64,000 nt of DNA from Hyphomonas jannaschiana VP2 (GTDB taxonomy: Bacteria; Pseudomonadota; Alphaproteobacteria; Caulobacterales; Hyphomonadaceae): assembly GCF_000685215.1 (NCBI RefSeq), contig NZ_ARYJ01000003.1, forward strand, positions 310,001 through 374,000. The letters are read 5' to 3'. The position numbers and the translations under genes were made by a program. The notes under the pieces were generated by a model. It did no database searches. It was not told the DNA's origin and saw only the letters and a list, made by a program, of their open reading frames with translations. Shown in pieces: positions 43,394 to 52,353 of this stretch. How positions within the stretch are numbered: the stretch's first letter is position 1; each line of letters begins with the position of its first letter.

Positions 43394-44299
43394 ATGTATA
43401 GCAGCTGGATGCAATGGGATGATCTTCATACTTTTCTGGAAATCGCGCGTCAGGGCAGCCTGTCGGGCGCTGCGCGGGCGCTCAGACTGACGCAGCCCAC
43501 GGTCGGCCGCCGTCTGGCCGCCATGGAGGAGACACTCGGGGCGAAACTTCTGCAGCGCACGCCGGGCGGGTTCGTCCTGACGCCGATTGGTGAAAGCGTA
43601 CTGGCCAATGCCGAGCGCATGGAGCAGGAAGCGCTTGCCGCAGAGCGGCTGATTTTCGGCGGCGACATCAAAATGGAAGGCGATGTCCGTGTCACCACGG
43701 TGGATACGCTGGCGACGGCCTTCGTCACGCCTGCGCTGGTTGCCCTGCAAAAAGAGCATCCGGACATCAATGTCGAACTGGCACCGGCGTCTCAGGCGCT
43801 GAGCCTGGCGCGGCGGGAAGCGGACATCGCCGTCCGGGTGGTGCCCTTCAATGGCAACCAGATCGTCGCGCGCAAGATTGGCGCGATTGCCCTGAACTTT
43901 TTCGCCAGTCCGGACTATCTGGAGCACGCGGACATGTCGGCTCCGCGGCTCATTTCCGTGCTGGACGATCAATCCCATCTGCCGGAAGCGACCTGGATCG
44001 AGAAACAGTTCCCAACCGGCACGATCAGGATGCGTTCCAACAGCCGCGAAGTCCTGTTCTGGTCCGCGGTCTCAGGGGGCGGGGTGGCGCTGTTGCCGCG
44101 ATTCCTGGCCGACCAGGATGACCGGCTTGTGCGGGTCCTGCCGGCCTCGCCCGATCTCAGGCGGGACATCTGGCTTGGCGTACATTCCGACATGCGGCAA
44201 ACGCCGCGCATACGTGCGACGATGGATGCATTGATCGCGGCATTTGAAGAGAACGCGCATCGGCTCGATCCGGAGGGGCAGGCCGGTCCGGCATCGTAA
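43394..44299 (+). CDS. LysR-family transcriptional regulator
   Basis: A LysR protein of about 300 residues with a winged helix at the N-terminus (WDDLHTFLEIARQGSLSGAA, then LTQPTVGRRLAAMEETLGAKL) and a periplasmic-binding-like effector domain from about residue 90. The start is uncertain: ATG at 43394 or ATG at 43409. It is divergent from the FMN reductase gene and followed on the same strand by an extradiol-dioxygenase-like gene 160 bases away. The pattern fits a regulator of aromatic or quinone metabolism, but no inducer can be named. Confidence 0.87.
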   Translation: MYSSWMQWDDLHTFLEIARQGSLSGAARALRLTQPTVGRRLAAMEETLGAKLLQRTPGGFVLTPIGESVLANAERMEQEALAAERLIFGGDIKMEGDVRVTTVDTLATAFVTPALVALQKEHPDINVELAPASQALSLARREADIAVRVVPFNGNQIVARKIGAIALNFFASPDYLEHADMSAPRLISVLDDQSHLPEATWIEKQFPTGTIRMRSNSREVLFWSAVSGGGVALLPRFLADQDDRLVRVLPASPDLRRDIWLGVHSDMRQTPRIRATMDALIAAFEENAHRLDPEGQAGPAS

Positions 44300-44459
44300 G
44301 GTGTATGGCCCCGTTTCTGTGCGCCTGTCTGCTTCAGGTGCGGGATATACGCTTTTGCATGCCCGTTAAACTGACTTCTTGAGTGGTGGATTGTGCGCGT
44401 GTCTCCCATCTTCCCCGAAGCCGGCCGCTTCAGACCGGACCGGAACACGGAGAAAGATC

Positions 44460-45245
44460 GTGAGCAAAATGCCGGCATTGTTCATTGGCCATGGCAGTCC
44501 GATGAATACACTTGAGACCAATCAGTATACCGAAGTCTGGCAGACTCTCGGCCGGGATATTCCAAGACCCAAAGCCATTTTGTGTGTGTCAGCGCACTGG
44601 TTTATCGGCAGTACGGCCGTCACGGCGATGCCCGTTCCCCGGACCATTCATGATTTCTACGGCTTCCCGCAGGCCCTGTTCGACTACCAATATCCTGCGG
44701 CGGGCGCACCTCAGCTCGCCAGCCGTGTCGCTGAACTGATCAAGCCGGACTGGACCGGCCTTGACCGGGATCAGTGGGGGCTGGACCACGGCACCTGGAG
44801 CGTGCTTGCCCATATGTTCCCGGATGCGGACATCCCGGTTGTTCAGTTGTCGATCAACTCTATGCAGCCATTGGAATATCATATCCGGCTAGGTCGCGCG
44901 CTGGCGCCTCTGCGCGAGGAGGGCGTCCTCATCCTCGGCAGCGGCAATGTGGTTCACAATCTCCGTCTTTTGCAACCGGCCAAGCCGGAGTCCGGGGAAG
45001 CTTGGGCTGTGTCGTTCGATCAGGCCGTGATCGACCAGATGGCAGCAGACCCGGACGGGCTTGGACAGGTGGCAAGCCATCCAGGTTTCTCCCGCGCTGT
45101 GCCGACACCGGACCATTTCCTGCCGCTGGCTTACATCGCTGGCATTGCTGCCGAAGGCGAAGGCACGGCCGGCGCGTTCCTGCAGACATACACACTCGGA
45201 TCACTGTCCATGACGTGTTTTGCCGTCGGCATGACGCCGTCCTGA
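44460..45245 (+). CDS. Class III extradiol dioxygenase, LigB / DOPA-dioxygenase (YgiD) type
   Basis: A 261-residue protein of the LigB superfamily. The metal-ligand histidines of the DODA branch are visible: His11 in FIGHGSPM, His46 in VSAHWF, one in GSGNVVHNL and one in TPDHFLPL. Relatives cleave catechol rings such as DOPA; bacterial YgiD members have only weak known activity. GTG at 44460 has GGAG seven bases upstream; ATG at 44469 is an alternative. A weak stem-loop at 45268-45290 follows. It probably works with the neighbouring quinone reductase. Confidence 0.82.
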   Translation: MSKMPALFIGHGSPMNTLETNQYTEVWQTLGRDIPRPKAILCVSAHWFIGSTAVTAMPVPRTIHDFYGFPQALFDYQYPAAGAPQLASRVAELIKPDWTGLDRDQWGLDHGTWSVLAHMFPDADIPVVQLSINSMQPLEYHIRLGRALAPLREEGVLILGSGNVVHNLRLLQPAKPESGEAWAVSFDQAVIDQMAADPDGLGQVASHPGFSRAVPTPDHFLPLAYIAGIAAEGEGTAGAFLQTYTLGSLSMTCFAVGMTPS

Positions 45246-45267
45246 ACCGGGTTTGCTTATCCGGATG

Positions 45268-45290
45268 ACTCGGTGCGGATTGTGCCGAGT
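45268..45290 (+). terminator. Weak stem-loop after the dioxygenase gene
   Basis: ACTCGG (45268-45273) and CCGAGT (45285-45290) form a 6-base-pair stem with an 11-base loop 22 bases after the stop, followed only by TTGTCC. A terminator is possible but weakly supported. Confidence 0.3.
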
Positions 45291-45385
45291 TTGTCCACCA
45301 CGCTGCTTCAATAGCTGCGGGCTGGTCCTGGCCAGATCCTGTATGGCTATCCAACCTGATAAGCGCCCATGGCAGTCTCCCCGCC

Positions 45386-45985
45386 ATGACAGACCTCACC
45401 GATTTCCTCCCTCATGCCTTTCGCACGATCGCCCGCGCCGTCGCAGAGACCGGCGTGAATGCGGGTCTGTTCAGGCAGCCGGAGATGATTTCGAAGACAG
45501 TGAAGCGCCGTGTGTCGGCGGAACTGAAACGGTTGGGAATTCTGCTCCGACGTCTGATATTTCTCATGGCGCTGCAGGTGGAGCTGGCGCCGCTTACGCC
45601 GCGCCCGGTGAGCAATTATTTTGAAAAGACAGAAGGCGACCCGAAGCCGCGCAAGGCGTTCTTCTCCGTCCTGCCCGTGCCCGCCACCGAAGCGCCGGAC
45701 TTCCTGCATGGCCCGATCATTGTGCCGACACGTGCCCCCGTGCCCGCTGCGCCGCTGATCGCGCGCTGGGAAGCGATGCTCGACACGCTGAGATACCGCC
45801 AGCGCCGCGCGAGATGCCTCGCCCGCACGATCCAGCGCTGGAAGGCTAACGGTGAAGCCCGGCCCTTCATCGCGCCGATCCCGAAAACCCACACCATGCC
45901 CACCGCCTTGGGGATTGTCTCAGGCGGGCTGACCGTGCAGCTGATCGAAGCCCTGAAAGACTGGCCCAGCTTCAACACGAGTTGA
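45386..45985 (+). CDS. Hypothetical protein, 199 residues
   Basis: I do not recognise this family. The protein is basic and proline-rich in the middle (APLTPRPVSNYF, PTRAPVPAAPL), with one hydrophobic stretch near residue 55 (LILLRRLIFLMALQV in outline) and an arginine cluster RYRQRRARCLARTIQRW near 140. Codon use resembles that of its neighbours and the frame is intact, so it is probably a real gene. It lies alone between the dioxygenase gene and the convergent molybdenum operon, 140 bases after the former, so its context says little about its role. Confidence 0.6.
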   Translation: MTDLTDFLPHAFRTIARAVAETGVNAGLFRQPEMISKTVKRRVSAELKRLGILLRRLIFLMALQVELAPLTPRPVSNYFEKTEGDPKPRKAFFSVLPVPATEAPDFLHGPIIVPTRAPVPAAPLIARWEAMLDTLRYRQRRARCLARTIQRWKANGEARPFIAPIPKTHTMPTALGIVSGGLTVQLIEALKDWPSFNTS

Positions 45986-46095
45986 ACCTCGCCACAATCA
46001 GGAACCTTGCCGGAGCGCGGGAGCGTGTCCGGGCGGATGTGCTGGGTCCCGGAGATCTGCGGCGCTAATTCCGGGATGGCAGCTCAAAGGAGGCT

Positions 46096-47286
46096 TCAAT
46101 CCAGTTTGACACATTCCACTGTGTCACCCGCCGCACATGCCGGGGCGTTCGGCATGCGCCGGATCAGACAATTGGCCGTCTGCAGCGGACGCAACAATGA
46201 ACTGTCCTGATCGGCGAGCGGCGCGACAATCGTCTGTCCATCCTGCTGCCGGGAGACGGCGCGCAGATAGGTTTCCCGGAACCCCGCCTTGGACAGACCG
46301 GTTTCGAGCGCCGCTTTGAAGACAGTTGCCGGACCCGTAGTGCTCATCATCAGGGGCCGGAGGAAGAGTTGTGCGCAAACAAAGGCGGAGGCCGGATTGC
46401 CGGGGAGGCCCAGCACACGCTGCTGGCCCAGCCGCGCAAACCAGGTCGGCTTTCCGGGGCGCACGGCAATGCCGGAGAAGAGGATGTCCGCACCAGCTTC
46501 CGTAAAGGCGGCTTTCATATAGTCATAGTCGCCAACGGAGGCGCCGCCCACCGGAAGGATCAGGTCTGCCTCATTTACGGCATCGATCATTGCCCGGATG
46601 GCGGCGACGGAATCCCCCGCAATGCCGGGCGTGAGCGCCTCTCCGCCCCAGCTGCGCACAAGCGCGGCGAGCGCGGCGGAATTGGAGTCGATGATCTTGC
46701 CCGGCGAAAGCGCGCTGCCAGGGGGCAGCAATTCATCCCCGCCTGGGAGAATGGCGACAAGGGGTCGGCGGCGCACGGTGACAGTCGCATTGTTGCCCGC
46801 AGCGGTCAGGCCAAGGTCCGCCGGTGTCAGGCAGATGCCCGCCGGGACGAGCACATCGCCTGCCGAGAAATCCCGCCCTGCCTTGCGGATATGCTGGTGT
46901 GCCGATTGCGGAACAGTCACCCGGATATGGTTCCCCGACCGCTCGGCTTCTTCCTGGATCAGGATGTGGTCGGCGCCGTCCGGCAAGGACGCGCCGGTGA
47001 AGATGCGCATGGCTTCGCCGGGACCAATCGCATGGGTCGGCAATGTACCTGCCGGAACTTCTCCGGTCACGCGCAGCTGGCTGCCGGTATCTTTCGTATC
47101 TGCCAGACGGACGGCGTAGCCGTCCATCGCAGACACATCCGCCGGCGGAGCGGTCGTTCCGGCCAGCACATCGCGCGCCAGGATCCGGCCAAGTGCATCG
47201 TTTATGCCGATCGTCTCCTCACCTGCATCCAGGGCATGCGGGGCCAGCGCGCGGCGGGCGTCGTCAACACTGATGAGTCCGCTCAC
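46096..47286 (-). CDS. moeA: Molybdopterin molybdotransferase MoeA
   Basis: A 396-residue MoeA, which inserts molybdate into adenylylated molybdopterin. The N-terminal domain has DVSAMDGYAVR, the central MoCF domain has LPVGGASVGDYDYMK near residue 255, and the C-terminal beta domain follows (RPGKPTWFARLGQQRVLGLPGNPAS precedes it, in parts). It overlaps moaC by 4 bases and is the last gene of a 17-gene minus-strand run that starts with the molybdenum hydroxylase, so cofactor insertion is made together with the enzyme that needs it. Confidence 0.93.
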   Translation of the reverse strand: MSGLISVDDARRALAPHALDAGEETIGINDALGRILARDVLAGTTAPPADVSAMDGYAVRLADTKDTGSQLRVTGEVPAGTLPTHAIGPGEAMRIFTGASLPDGADHILIQEEAERSGNHIRVTVPQSAHQHIRKAGRDFSAGDVLVPAGICLTPADLGLTAAGNNATVTVRRRPLVAILPGGDELLPPGSALSPGKIIDSNSAALAALVRSWGGEALTPGIAGDSVAAIRAMIDAVNEADLILPVGGASVGDYDYMKAAFTEAGADILFSGIAVRPGKPTWFARLGQQRVLGLPGNPASAFVCAQLFLRPLMMSTTGPATVFKAALETGLSKAGFRETYLRAVSRQQDGQTIVAPLADQDSSLLRPLQTANCLIRRMPNAPACAAGDTVECVKLD

Positions 47287-47762
47287 GGGGTTTCCTTGTG
47301 ATAGTCGCCGGATTTCCCGCCGGTCTTGCTGAGGAGTTCGATGCCGGAAATGACCATCGCCTTGTCCACGGCCTTCAACATATCGTAGAGTGTAAGGCAG
47401 GCCGCCGAGACCGCAGTGAGGGCTTCCATCTCCACGCCTGTTTTCCCGGTCGTGCGAACGGTTGCTGTGGCCTCCAGCGCGTCAGGCTCTGCAGGGGTGA
47501 TCCTGACTTCAACATTGGTCAGCGGCAGCGGATGGCAAAGCGGGATCAGGTCTGCCGTCTTCTTGGCGGCCATGATGCCGGCGAGCTCGGCGATGGCGAT
47601 CGGGTCGCCTTTCTTTGTCTCCCGGTTGAGGGCCAGCGCCCGGGTTTCGGCGGACATACTGATCTGGCCGCGAGCAACGGCCACCCGCTCGGCTGCCAGC
47701 TTGGCCCCGATGTCGACCATCCGGGCATGACCGTCCGGCCCGATATGGGTGAGCTCGCTCAT
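47283..47762 (-). CDS. moaC: Cyclic pyranopterin monophosphate synthase MoaC
   Basis: A 159-residue MoaC, the second half of step one of molybdopterin synthesis, converting the MoaA product to cyclic pyranopterin monophosphate. KADLIPLCHPLPL, in the form KTADLIPLCHPLPLTNV near residue 70, and MLKAVDKAM near 128 are the conserved active-site stretches. The length is typical. It overlaps moaB upstream and moeA downstream by 4 bases each. Confidence 0.95.
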   Translation of the reverse strand: MSELTHIGPDGHARMVDIGAKLAAERVAVARGQISMSAETRALALNRETKKGDPIAIAELAGIMAAKKTADLIPLCHPLPLTNVEVRITPAEPDALEATATVRTTGKTGVEMEALTAVSAACLTLYDMLKAVDKAMVISGIELLSKTGGKSGDYHKETP

Positions 47763-48295
47763 GCTTCATGCTCCATGAGGCGCGGCATCAGCTCCACCAG
47801 ATTGCAGGGCTTGTGGCGGCTGTCGAGCTGGAAGGAAATGACCTTGTCCCAGCCATCTTTCACGGCACCGGTGGAGCCCGGCAGGCAGAAGATAAAGGTG
47901 CCTGAAGCGAGACCGGCCACCGCGCGGGACTGGAGCGTCGACAGGCCGACGCTCTGGAAACTGACCTGATGGAAGATGACGGAGAAGCCCTCGATCGTCT
48001 TGTCGAACAGCGGCGTGATGGCTTCCGGTGTCACATCGCGGCCAGTCAGTCCGGTGCCGCCGCTGGAGATCACGACATCGATTTCCGGATCGGCGATCCA
48101 GGCAGAGACCTGTGCCCGGATCGCGGCTTTGTCGTCCGGCAGGATTTTACGGTCTGCGAGAATGTGCCCCGTGCTCTCCAGCCGCTGGACGAGGGTTGCG
48201 CCCGATGTATCAGTGTCGAGCGTGCGGGTGTCGCTGACGACGAGGACAGCAATCCGCACCGGCTTGAATTCGAGGCTTTCATTGATGCCATGCAT
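47759..48295 (-). CDS. moaB: Molybdopterin adenylyltransferase-family protein MoaB
   Basis: A 178-residue MoaB/MogA-fold protein. The MPT-binding segment SSGGTGLTGRDVTPEAI lies near residue 78 and LPGSTGAVKDGW near 145. In organisms without MogA, MoaB adenylylates molybdopterin before MoeA acts; no mogA is seen here, so this protein probably does that step. It lies 5 bases after moaE and overlaps moaC by 4. Confidence 0.92.
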   Translation of the reverse strand: MHGINESLEFKPVRIAVLVVSDTRTLDTDTSGATLVQRLESTGHILADRKILPDDKAAIRAQVSAWIADPEIDVVISSGGTGLTGRDVTPEAITPLFDKTIEGFSVIFHQVSFQSVGLSTLQSRAVAGLASGTFIFCLPGSTGAVKDGWDKVISFQLDSRHKPCNLVELMPRLMEHEA

Positions 48296-48300
48296 TGGGC

Positions 48301-48768
48301 TCAGCTTCCTTTTGCTTCATTCCATCTTTCGCGGTCGTGGTAGTCTTCTGTTCGCGGTTCAATCCAGTGGACGCCTGATGGCGTGACTTCCTTCTTCCAG
48401 AACACTGCTTCGGTCTTGAGGTAGTCCATCAGGAAATCAGCTGCCTCGAACGCGGCGCGGCGATGGACGGAGGCGGCGGCCACAAAAACAATCGCCTCGC
48501 CCGGAGACATGTTGCCAATCCGGTGGGTGACCTGAACGGCCGTCAGCGGCCATTGTTCTTTTGCCCGATTTACGGCGTCCCGGATGCCGTTCTCTGTCAT
48601 GGGAGAATAGGCTTGCAGGTGGAGGGTGCTGACCTCTTCTCCTTTTGCCCGGGGGCGAACGAGGCCGGAGAATGTCACGATGGCACCGGCGCCCGCTGCC
48701 TGTGCTTCAAACTCGGCAATGGCATCGGAAATCCGAAAGGGCTGGTCAATCACGCGGATCATGATCAC
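48301..48768 (-). CDS. moaE: Molybdopterin synthase catalytic subunit MoaE
   Basis: A 155-residue MoaE, the large subunit of molybdopterin synthase, which takes sulfur from the MoaD thiocarboxylate. HRIGNMSPGEAIVFVAAASVH, in parts from about residue 84, and the lysine-rich active site LKTEAVFWKKE near 118 are present. The GTG start at 48768 overlaps the moaD stop by 4 bases; ATG at 48762 is an alternative. It is paired with moaD as usual. Confidence 0.94.
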   Translation of the reverse strand: MIMIRVIDQPFRISDAIAEFEAQAAGAGAIVTFSGLVRPRAKGEEVSTLHLQAYSPMTENGIRDAVNRAKEQWPLTAVQVTHRIGNMSPGEAIVFVAAASVHRRAAFEAADFLMDYLKTEAVFWKKEVTPSGVHWIEPRTEDYHDRERWNEAKGS

Positions 48769-49013
48769 CCACCCCCAACCGGCGGCATGAATGCAATTTC
48801 GTCCGTGTCTGAAACCGGCGACGGGTCCGGGACAATTTCATTGTTCACCGCGATCCGGACGCTCGGATGCAGGAGTACGCCGTCAAAGCCCCGGGTCTGG
48901 TCGATCCAGGTGCGGAGCGCTGCCGTGTCCGAGATTGAAGCAGGGAGGTCTGCCGTCTCGGACATTTCGCCAAAAATGCTGGACAGTTTTCCGAAATAGA
49001 GGATGCGCGCCAT
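48765..49013 (-). CDS. moaD: Molybdopterin synthase sulfur-carrier subunit MoaD
   Basis: An 82-residue ubiquitin-fold sulfur carrier. It ends in PPVGGG; a terminal Gly-Gly is what MoeB adenylylates and a sulfurtransferase converts to a thiocarboxylate. Three glycines end the chain here. DTDEIAFMPPV is the usual final strand. It lies 2 bases after moaA and overlaps moaE. No moeB is in the window. Confidence 0.92.
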   Translation of the reverse strand: MARILYFGKLSSIFGEMSETADLPASISDTAALRTWIDQTRGFDGVLLHPSVRIAVNNEIVPDPSPVSDTDEIAFMPPVGGG

Positions 49014-49015
49014 CG

Positions 49016-50035
49016 CTAACCTCCCGTCACGGACATGTGCCGCGGCAGGGTTGGTGCCTGGCCGGGGGAGTGGATCGAGAAGTCATGCTTCTCCGGCTTT
49101 GCGAAGAGCGCTGCGTCGAGTGCTTCATCCAGCGCCTTTGCCGGATCGCTGGATTCCCGGAGCGGTGCGCGAAGGTCGATATGGTCGTTCTGGCCGAGGC
49201 ACATGTAAATCCGCCCGGTGCAAGTGACGCGGACCCGGTTGCATCCGGCGCAGAAATTGTTCGTCAGGGGTGTGATAAATCCGACCCGGCCGCCGGTTTC
49301 CCGGATGCGGAAATAGCGCGACGGGCCTGCCAGCGGATCCCGCTCCGTTTCCTGCGCCAGGGTCCAGCGCTGCTCAAGCTGCTGCTGGATCATGTCGAGC
49401 GGAACATACTGGTCGAACCGGTCTTCTCCGGTGTCTCCAAGCGGCATGACTTCGATCAGGGAGATGTCGTGTCCTTCGCCATGGGCCCAGGCGATGATGT
49501 CCGGGATTTCATCCATGTTCTGGTGTTTGAGCGCGACCGTATTGATCTTCACTTTCAAGCCTGCCGCTTTGGCCGCAGCGATGCCCTCCAGAACCTGATC
49601 CAGTTGGTCCCGGCGTGTAATGTCGACAAACCGCGCCGGATCCAGCGTATCGAGTGAGACATTCACCTTGCGCACGCCGGCCCTGGCGAGACCGTCTGCA
49701 TATTGTGAAAGGTGTGTGGCATTGGTCGTCAGGGTGAGTTCTTCGAGACCTTGGCCCAGTTGAGCGCCGAGCTGGCTGAACAGGCTCATGATGCCTTTTC
49801 TGACAAGCGGTTCGCCGCCTGTAATCCGGACCTTCCGGACCCCGCGCCGGATGAAAGCCTGTGTCACGAATTCCAGTTCTTCAAGTGTCAGAAGCTCTTT
49901 CTTCGGGAGAAAAGTCATGGCTTCGGCCATGCAGTATTTGCAGCGCAGGTCGCACCGGTCTGTGACCGATAGCCGGAGATAGGTGACCTGACGGCCAAAC
50001 TTGTCGAGCAGTGGGGGAGGGGAGGTCGAGGTCAT
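49016..50035 (-). CDS. moaA: GTP 3',8-cyclase MoaA
   Basis: A 339-residue radical-SAM enzyme that starts molybdopterin synthesis from GTP. The SAM cluster is CDLRCKYC (Cys28, Cys32, Cys35) and the second 4Fe-4S site is CAGCNRVRVTCTG near residue 260. The chain ends in the essential Gly-Gly (MSVTGG). Length and order are typical. It lies 4 bases after the TauE exporter gene and 2 bases before moaD. Confidence 0.96.
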   Translation of the reverse strand: MTSTSPPPLLDKFGRQVTYLRLSVTDRCDLRCKYCMAEAMTFLPKKELLTLEELEFVTQAFIRRGVRKVRITGGEPLVRKGIMSLFSQLGAQLGQGLEELTLTTNATHLSQYADGLARAGVRKVNVSLDTLDPARFVDITRRDQLDQVLEGIAAAKAAGLKVKINTVALKHQNMDEIPDIIAWAHGEGHDISLIEVMPLGDTGEDRFDQYVPLDMIQQQLEQRWTLAQETERDPLAGPSRYFRIRETGGRVGFITPLTNNFCAGCNRVRVTCTGRIYMCLGQNDHIDLRAPLRESSDPAKALDEALDAALFAKPEKHDFSIHSPGQAPTLPRHMSVTGG

Positions 50036-50039
50036 CGGG

Positions 50040-50810
50040 CTAGGTCGTCCTCCACACTTTGTAAAGCAGCCGGACGGCCACGATCAGAATAAGAACGGCC
50101 GTTCCCTGACGAAGGTGATCCGGCTGCATTTTCAGAACACCAAAGCGGTTGCCGAGCCAGCCGCCGATCAGGACTGCGGGAAGAAGCGGCAGGTAAGGCT
50201 TGGCCATTTGCAGCGTTCCGACGCTGCTGAGCTTGGCGGCCTGTCCGGCGAGCCCGGACATGGAGTTCAGCAGGATAAACAGGCTGCAGGCAGCTGCGAT
50301 GGCTTTCTCATGGCTCCACCGGATCCAGTAAAGGACGGGGGCGAGAAAGATGCCGCCGCCGATCCCGACGAGTCCGGCCAGGAAGCCTGTTGCCGCGCCC
50401 ACTGGCATCAGAACGAGGGCGCGGGAAGTGACAGGCGTATCCGCCGGGCGTTTCCAGCGGCGCTGGAACAGCATGGACAGTCCCGTCAGGAGGAGTGTGA
50501 CTCCGAGCAGGGCGGAGAACACAAATTCACTGACCGGCACACGCCCGCCAAGCCAGGCAAGTGGGACCGACAAGGCGAGCGCCGGCAGGAGCGCCCGCCA
50601 GTCGAGATTACCTGTCATCGCGTACCGGATTGTATTTCCGGTCACGACGAGGATGTTACAGGCAAGTGCAATGATCGGGACAATCCGGAAGTCCGCACCA
50701 GACAGGATCAGAACGGCATTATATGTCGAGCCGCCACCGAAGCCGACGCTGGCATAGAGGGCTGCTGTTACAAAGAAGAGGAGAGGGAGGATATAGACCA
50801 AGGCGTGCAT
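50040..50810 (-). CDS. TauE/SafE-family membrane exporter
   Basis: A 256-residue integral membrane protein with about eight helices in the two-repeat TauE/SafE fold; GFGGGSTYNAVLIL near the start and GLVGIGGGIFLAPVLYW near residue 168 are the paired repeat motifs. Family members export sulfite, sulfoacetate or other organosulfur anions. Placed 2 bases after the XdhC-MobA gene and before moaA, in the same operon as Sox genes, it may remove a sulfur oxyanion formed by that system or, less likely, carry molybdate or sulfur for the cofactor. Confidence 0.85.
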   Translation of the reverse strand: MHALVYILPLLFFVTAALYASVGFGGGSTYNAVLILSGADFRIVPIIALACNILVVTGNTIRYAMTGNLDWRALLPALALSVPLAWLGGRVPVSEFVFSALLGVTLLLTGLSMLFQRRWKRPADTPVTSRALVLMPVGAATGFLAGLVGIGGGIFLAPVLYWIRWSHEKAIAAACSLFILLNSMSGLAGQAAKLSSVGTLQMAKPYLPLLPAVLIGGWLGNRFGVLKMQPDHLRQGTAVLILIVAVRLLYKVWRTT

Positions 50811-50812
50811 TC

Positions 50813-52324
50813 CTATGCGGGCTGTGCGCTGGCAGCGCGGGCCAGGTCTTCAATTGTGTCAATGTCGATGGCTTCGTCTTCGGGAATGGAAACCGTTTCG
50901 GTGATACTCAGCGAATTGAAAACTTTTTTTGCTCCGGCATCACCACTTATGTTCGAGAGCGGATCAAAAGTACGGGCCGAGAATATGGCAGGCGGACATA
51001 ACACGTCTCCCATACTGGACATGACGGCATCTGTCTCCGGTGCCATGGCCCTGTGAAGGGCGGACAAATGCGCTTCGGAGACAAAAGGCATGTCTGCCAG
51101 AAGGATGAGGACACGTTCGACCCCGGGGATTGCGCGTATGGCGGCAATGCCGGCCTTCAGGCTGGTTGATTGCCCCGCAGCGCTGTCTGGATTTTCTTCG
51201 GTCTGCCAGCCTGTGGTCTGAAGCAGGTGCCGCCGTCCCTCCTGACCGGGACTGACAACGGCAATCCGTGCTGCGACCGGGGTGTCCTGAAGCAGGCTCG
51301 CCGGATGGCTGAGGACGGCTCGCCCGTCAAGGTCGGCCAGAAGTTTATCTCCATTGGAAAAGCGCGCTGATTGCCCAGCAGCGAGGAGGAGGACTGCCGT
51401 CTGCGCAAATGGATTGTGCTGCGCGTCCCTGTAGGCCGCAATGATTTCAGCAAGTGCGGAAACGGCGAGCATTGAGGCGTCCCGCATGGAGGGAACAAGA
51501 CCGATGGGGCCGCGCACACGGTCTATCCGGATGGCGGGGAGGCCCTCCTCTGCGAGGCGCGCCCGCCGGCGTTCCTGGGTCCTTCGGCTGCCGACCGCCC
51601 CGACATAGAAAGCCTTTCCGGAAAGCGCCTGTTTCAGCAGGGCTGCCTCCCAGTCCGGATCGTGGAACATCAGGATGAAGGCCGTCCATGGGTCGTCGGT
51701 GAGCCCCGGCAGACTGTCCGGCGATTGCAAGGCTGCGGCATCCATGAACCCGTCCCGCCTGGCCTCTTCAATGTCTTCGCCATCGCGCAATTGAAGCGAG
51801 AGCCCGTAACCGCTTGCCCGGACAAGGCGCGCGAGTGCCAGGGCATCTGCGCCGCGCCCGGCGATCCGGATGCGGAGCTTTGGTGTGTAGCAGAAGGGGG
51901 CGTCCAGACCAGGCAGGGAGAGATAAGCCCACTGGCGTGCGACCAGGGCATCGTGGCAACGGCGAATCTCCGTCGCGTCTGCATCCGGCAGGATTATCAT
52001 GTCGATTGCGCCGCCACAGGGCAGTGGCATGTCGATGAAAGGCGACCCGGTGCCATAGCGGAGCGACCGGGGCTTGCCGTCTTCGATGGATTGCCGGGCC
52101 TGCAGGACGACATCTGCGTCCACGCAGCCGCCGGAAATATAGCCGCACTTCTGGCCCGATGCCGACACGGCCATCAGCGCGCCCGGTGCCCGGACGCTGC
52201 CGCCTTCCGTCGATGCGACCATGACAAGTGCAACCGGCCCTTCCTGCCGCCATGCAAGCCACTGGCCCAGCACATCCTGCGGATGTTCGGCATAGAGGGG
52301 AGCGGATCCGGACATGAGAGGCAT
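50813..52324 (-). CDS. XdhC-MobA fusion: Moco sulfuration chaperone plus cytidylyltransferase
   Basis: A 503-residue fusion. Residues 1 to about 300 are XdhC/CoxI: the N-terminal part has VASTEGGSVRAPGALMAV and SGGCVDADV, and the Rossmann part YVGAVGSRRTQERR. Residues about 312-503 are a MobA/MocA nucleotidyltransferase with LLLAAGQSARFSNGDKLLADL and LLADMPFVS. XdhC proteins bind molybdenum cofactor and help give it its sulfido ligand; MocA makes the cytidine dinucleotide form. Both are needed by xanthine-dehydrogenase-family enzymes, so this protein most likely serves the hydroxylase at the head of the same operon. Confidence 0.9.
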   Translation of the reverse strand: MPLMSGSAPLYAEHPQDVLGQWLAWRQEGPVALVMVASTEGGSVRAPGALMAVSASGQKCGYISGGCVDADVVLQARQSIEDGKPRSLRYGTGSPFIDMPLPCGGAIDMIILPDADATEIRRCHDALVARQWAYLSLPGLDAPFCYTPKLRIRIAGRGADALALARLVRASGYGLSLQLRDGEDIEEARRDGFMDAAALQSPDSLPGLTDDPWTAFILMFHDPDWEAALLKQALSGKAFYVGAVGSRRTQERRRARLAEEGLPAIRIDRVRGPIGLVPSMRDASMLAVSALAEIIAAYRDAQHNPFAQTAVLLLAAGQSARFSNGDKLLADLDGRAVLSHPASLLQDTPVAARIAVVSPGQEGRRHLLQTTGWQTEENPDSAAGQSTSLKAGIAAIRAIPGVERVLILLADMPFVSEAHLSALHRAMAPETDAVMSSMGDVLCPPAIFSARTFDPLSNISGDAGAKKVFNSLSITETVSIPEDEAIDIDTIEDLARAASAQPA

Positions 52325-52353
52325 TATAAACGGTCATTTATAATGCGACAGCC

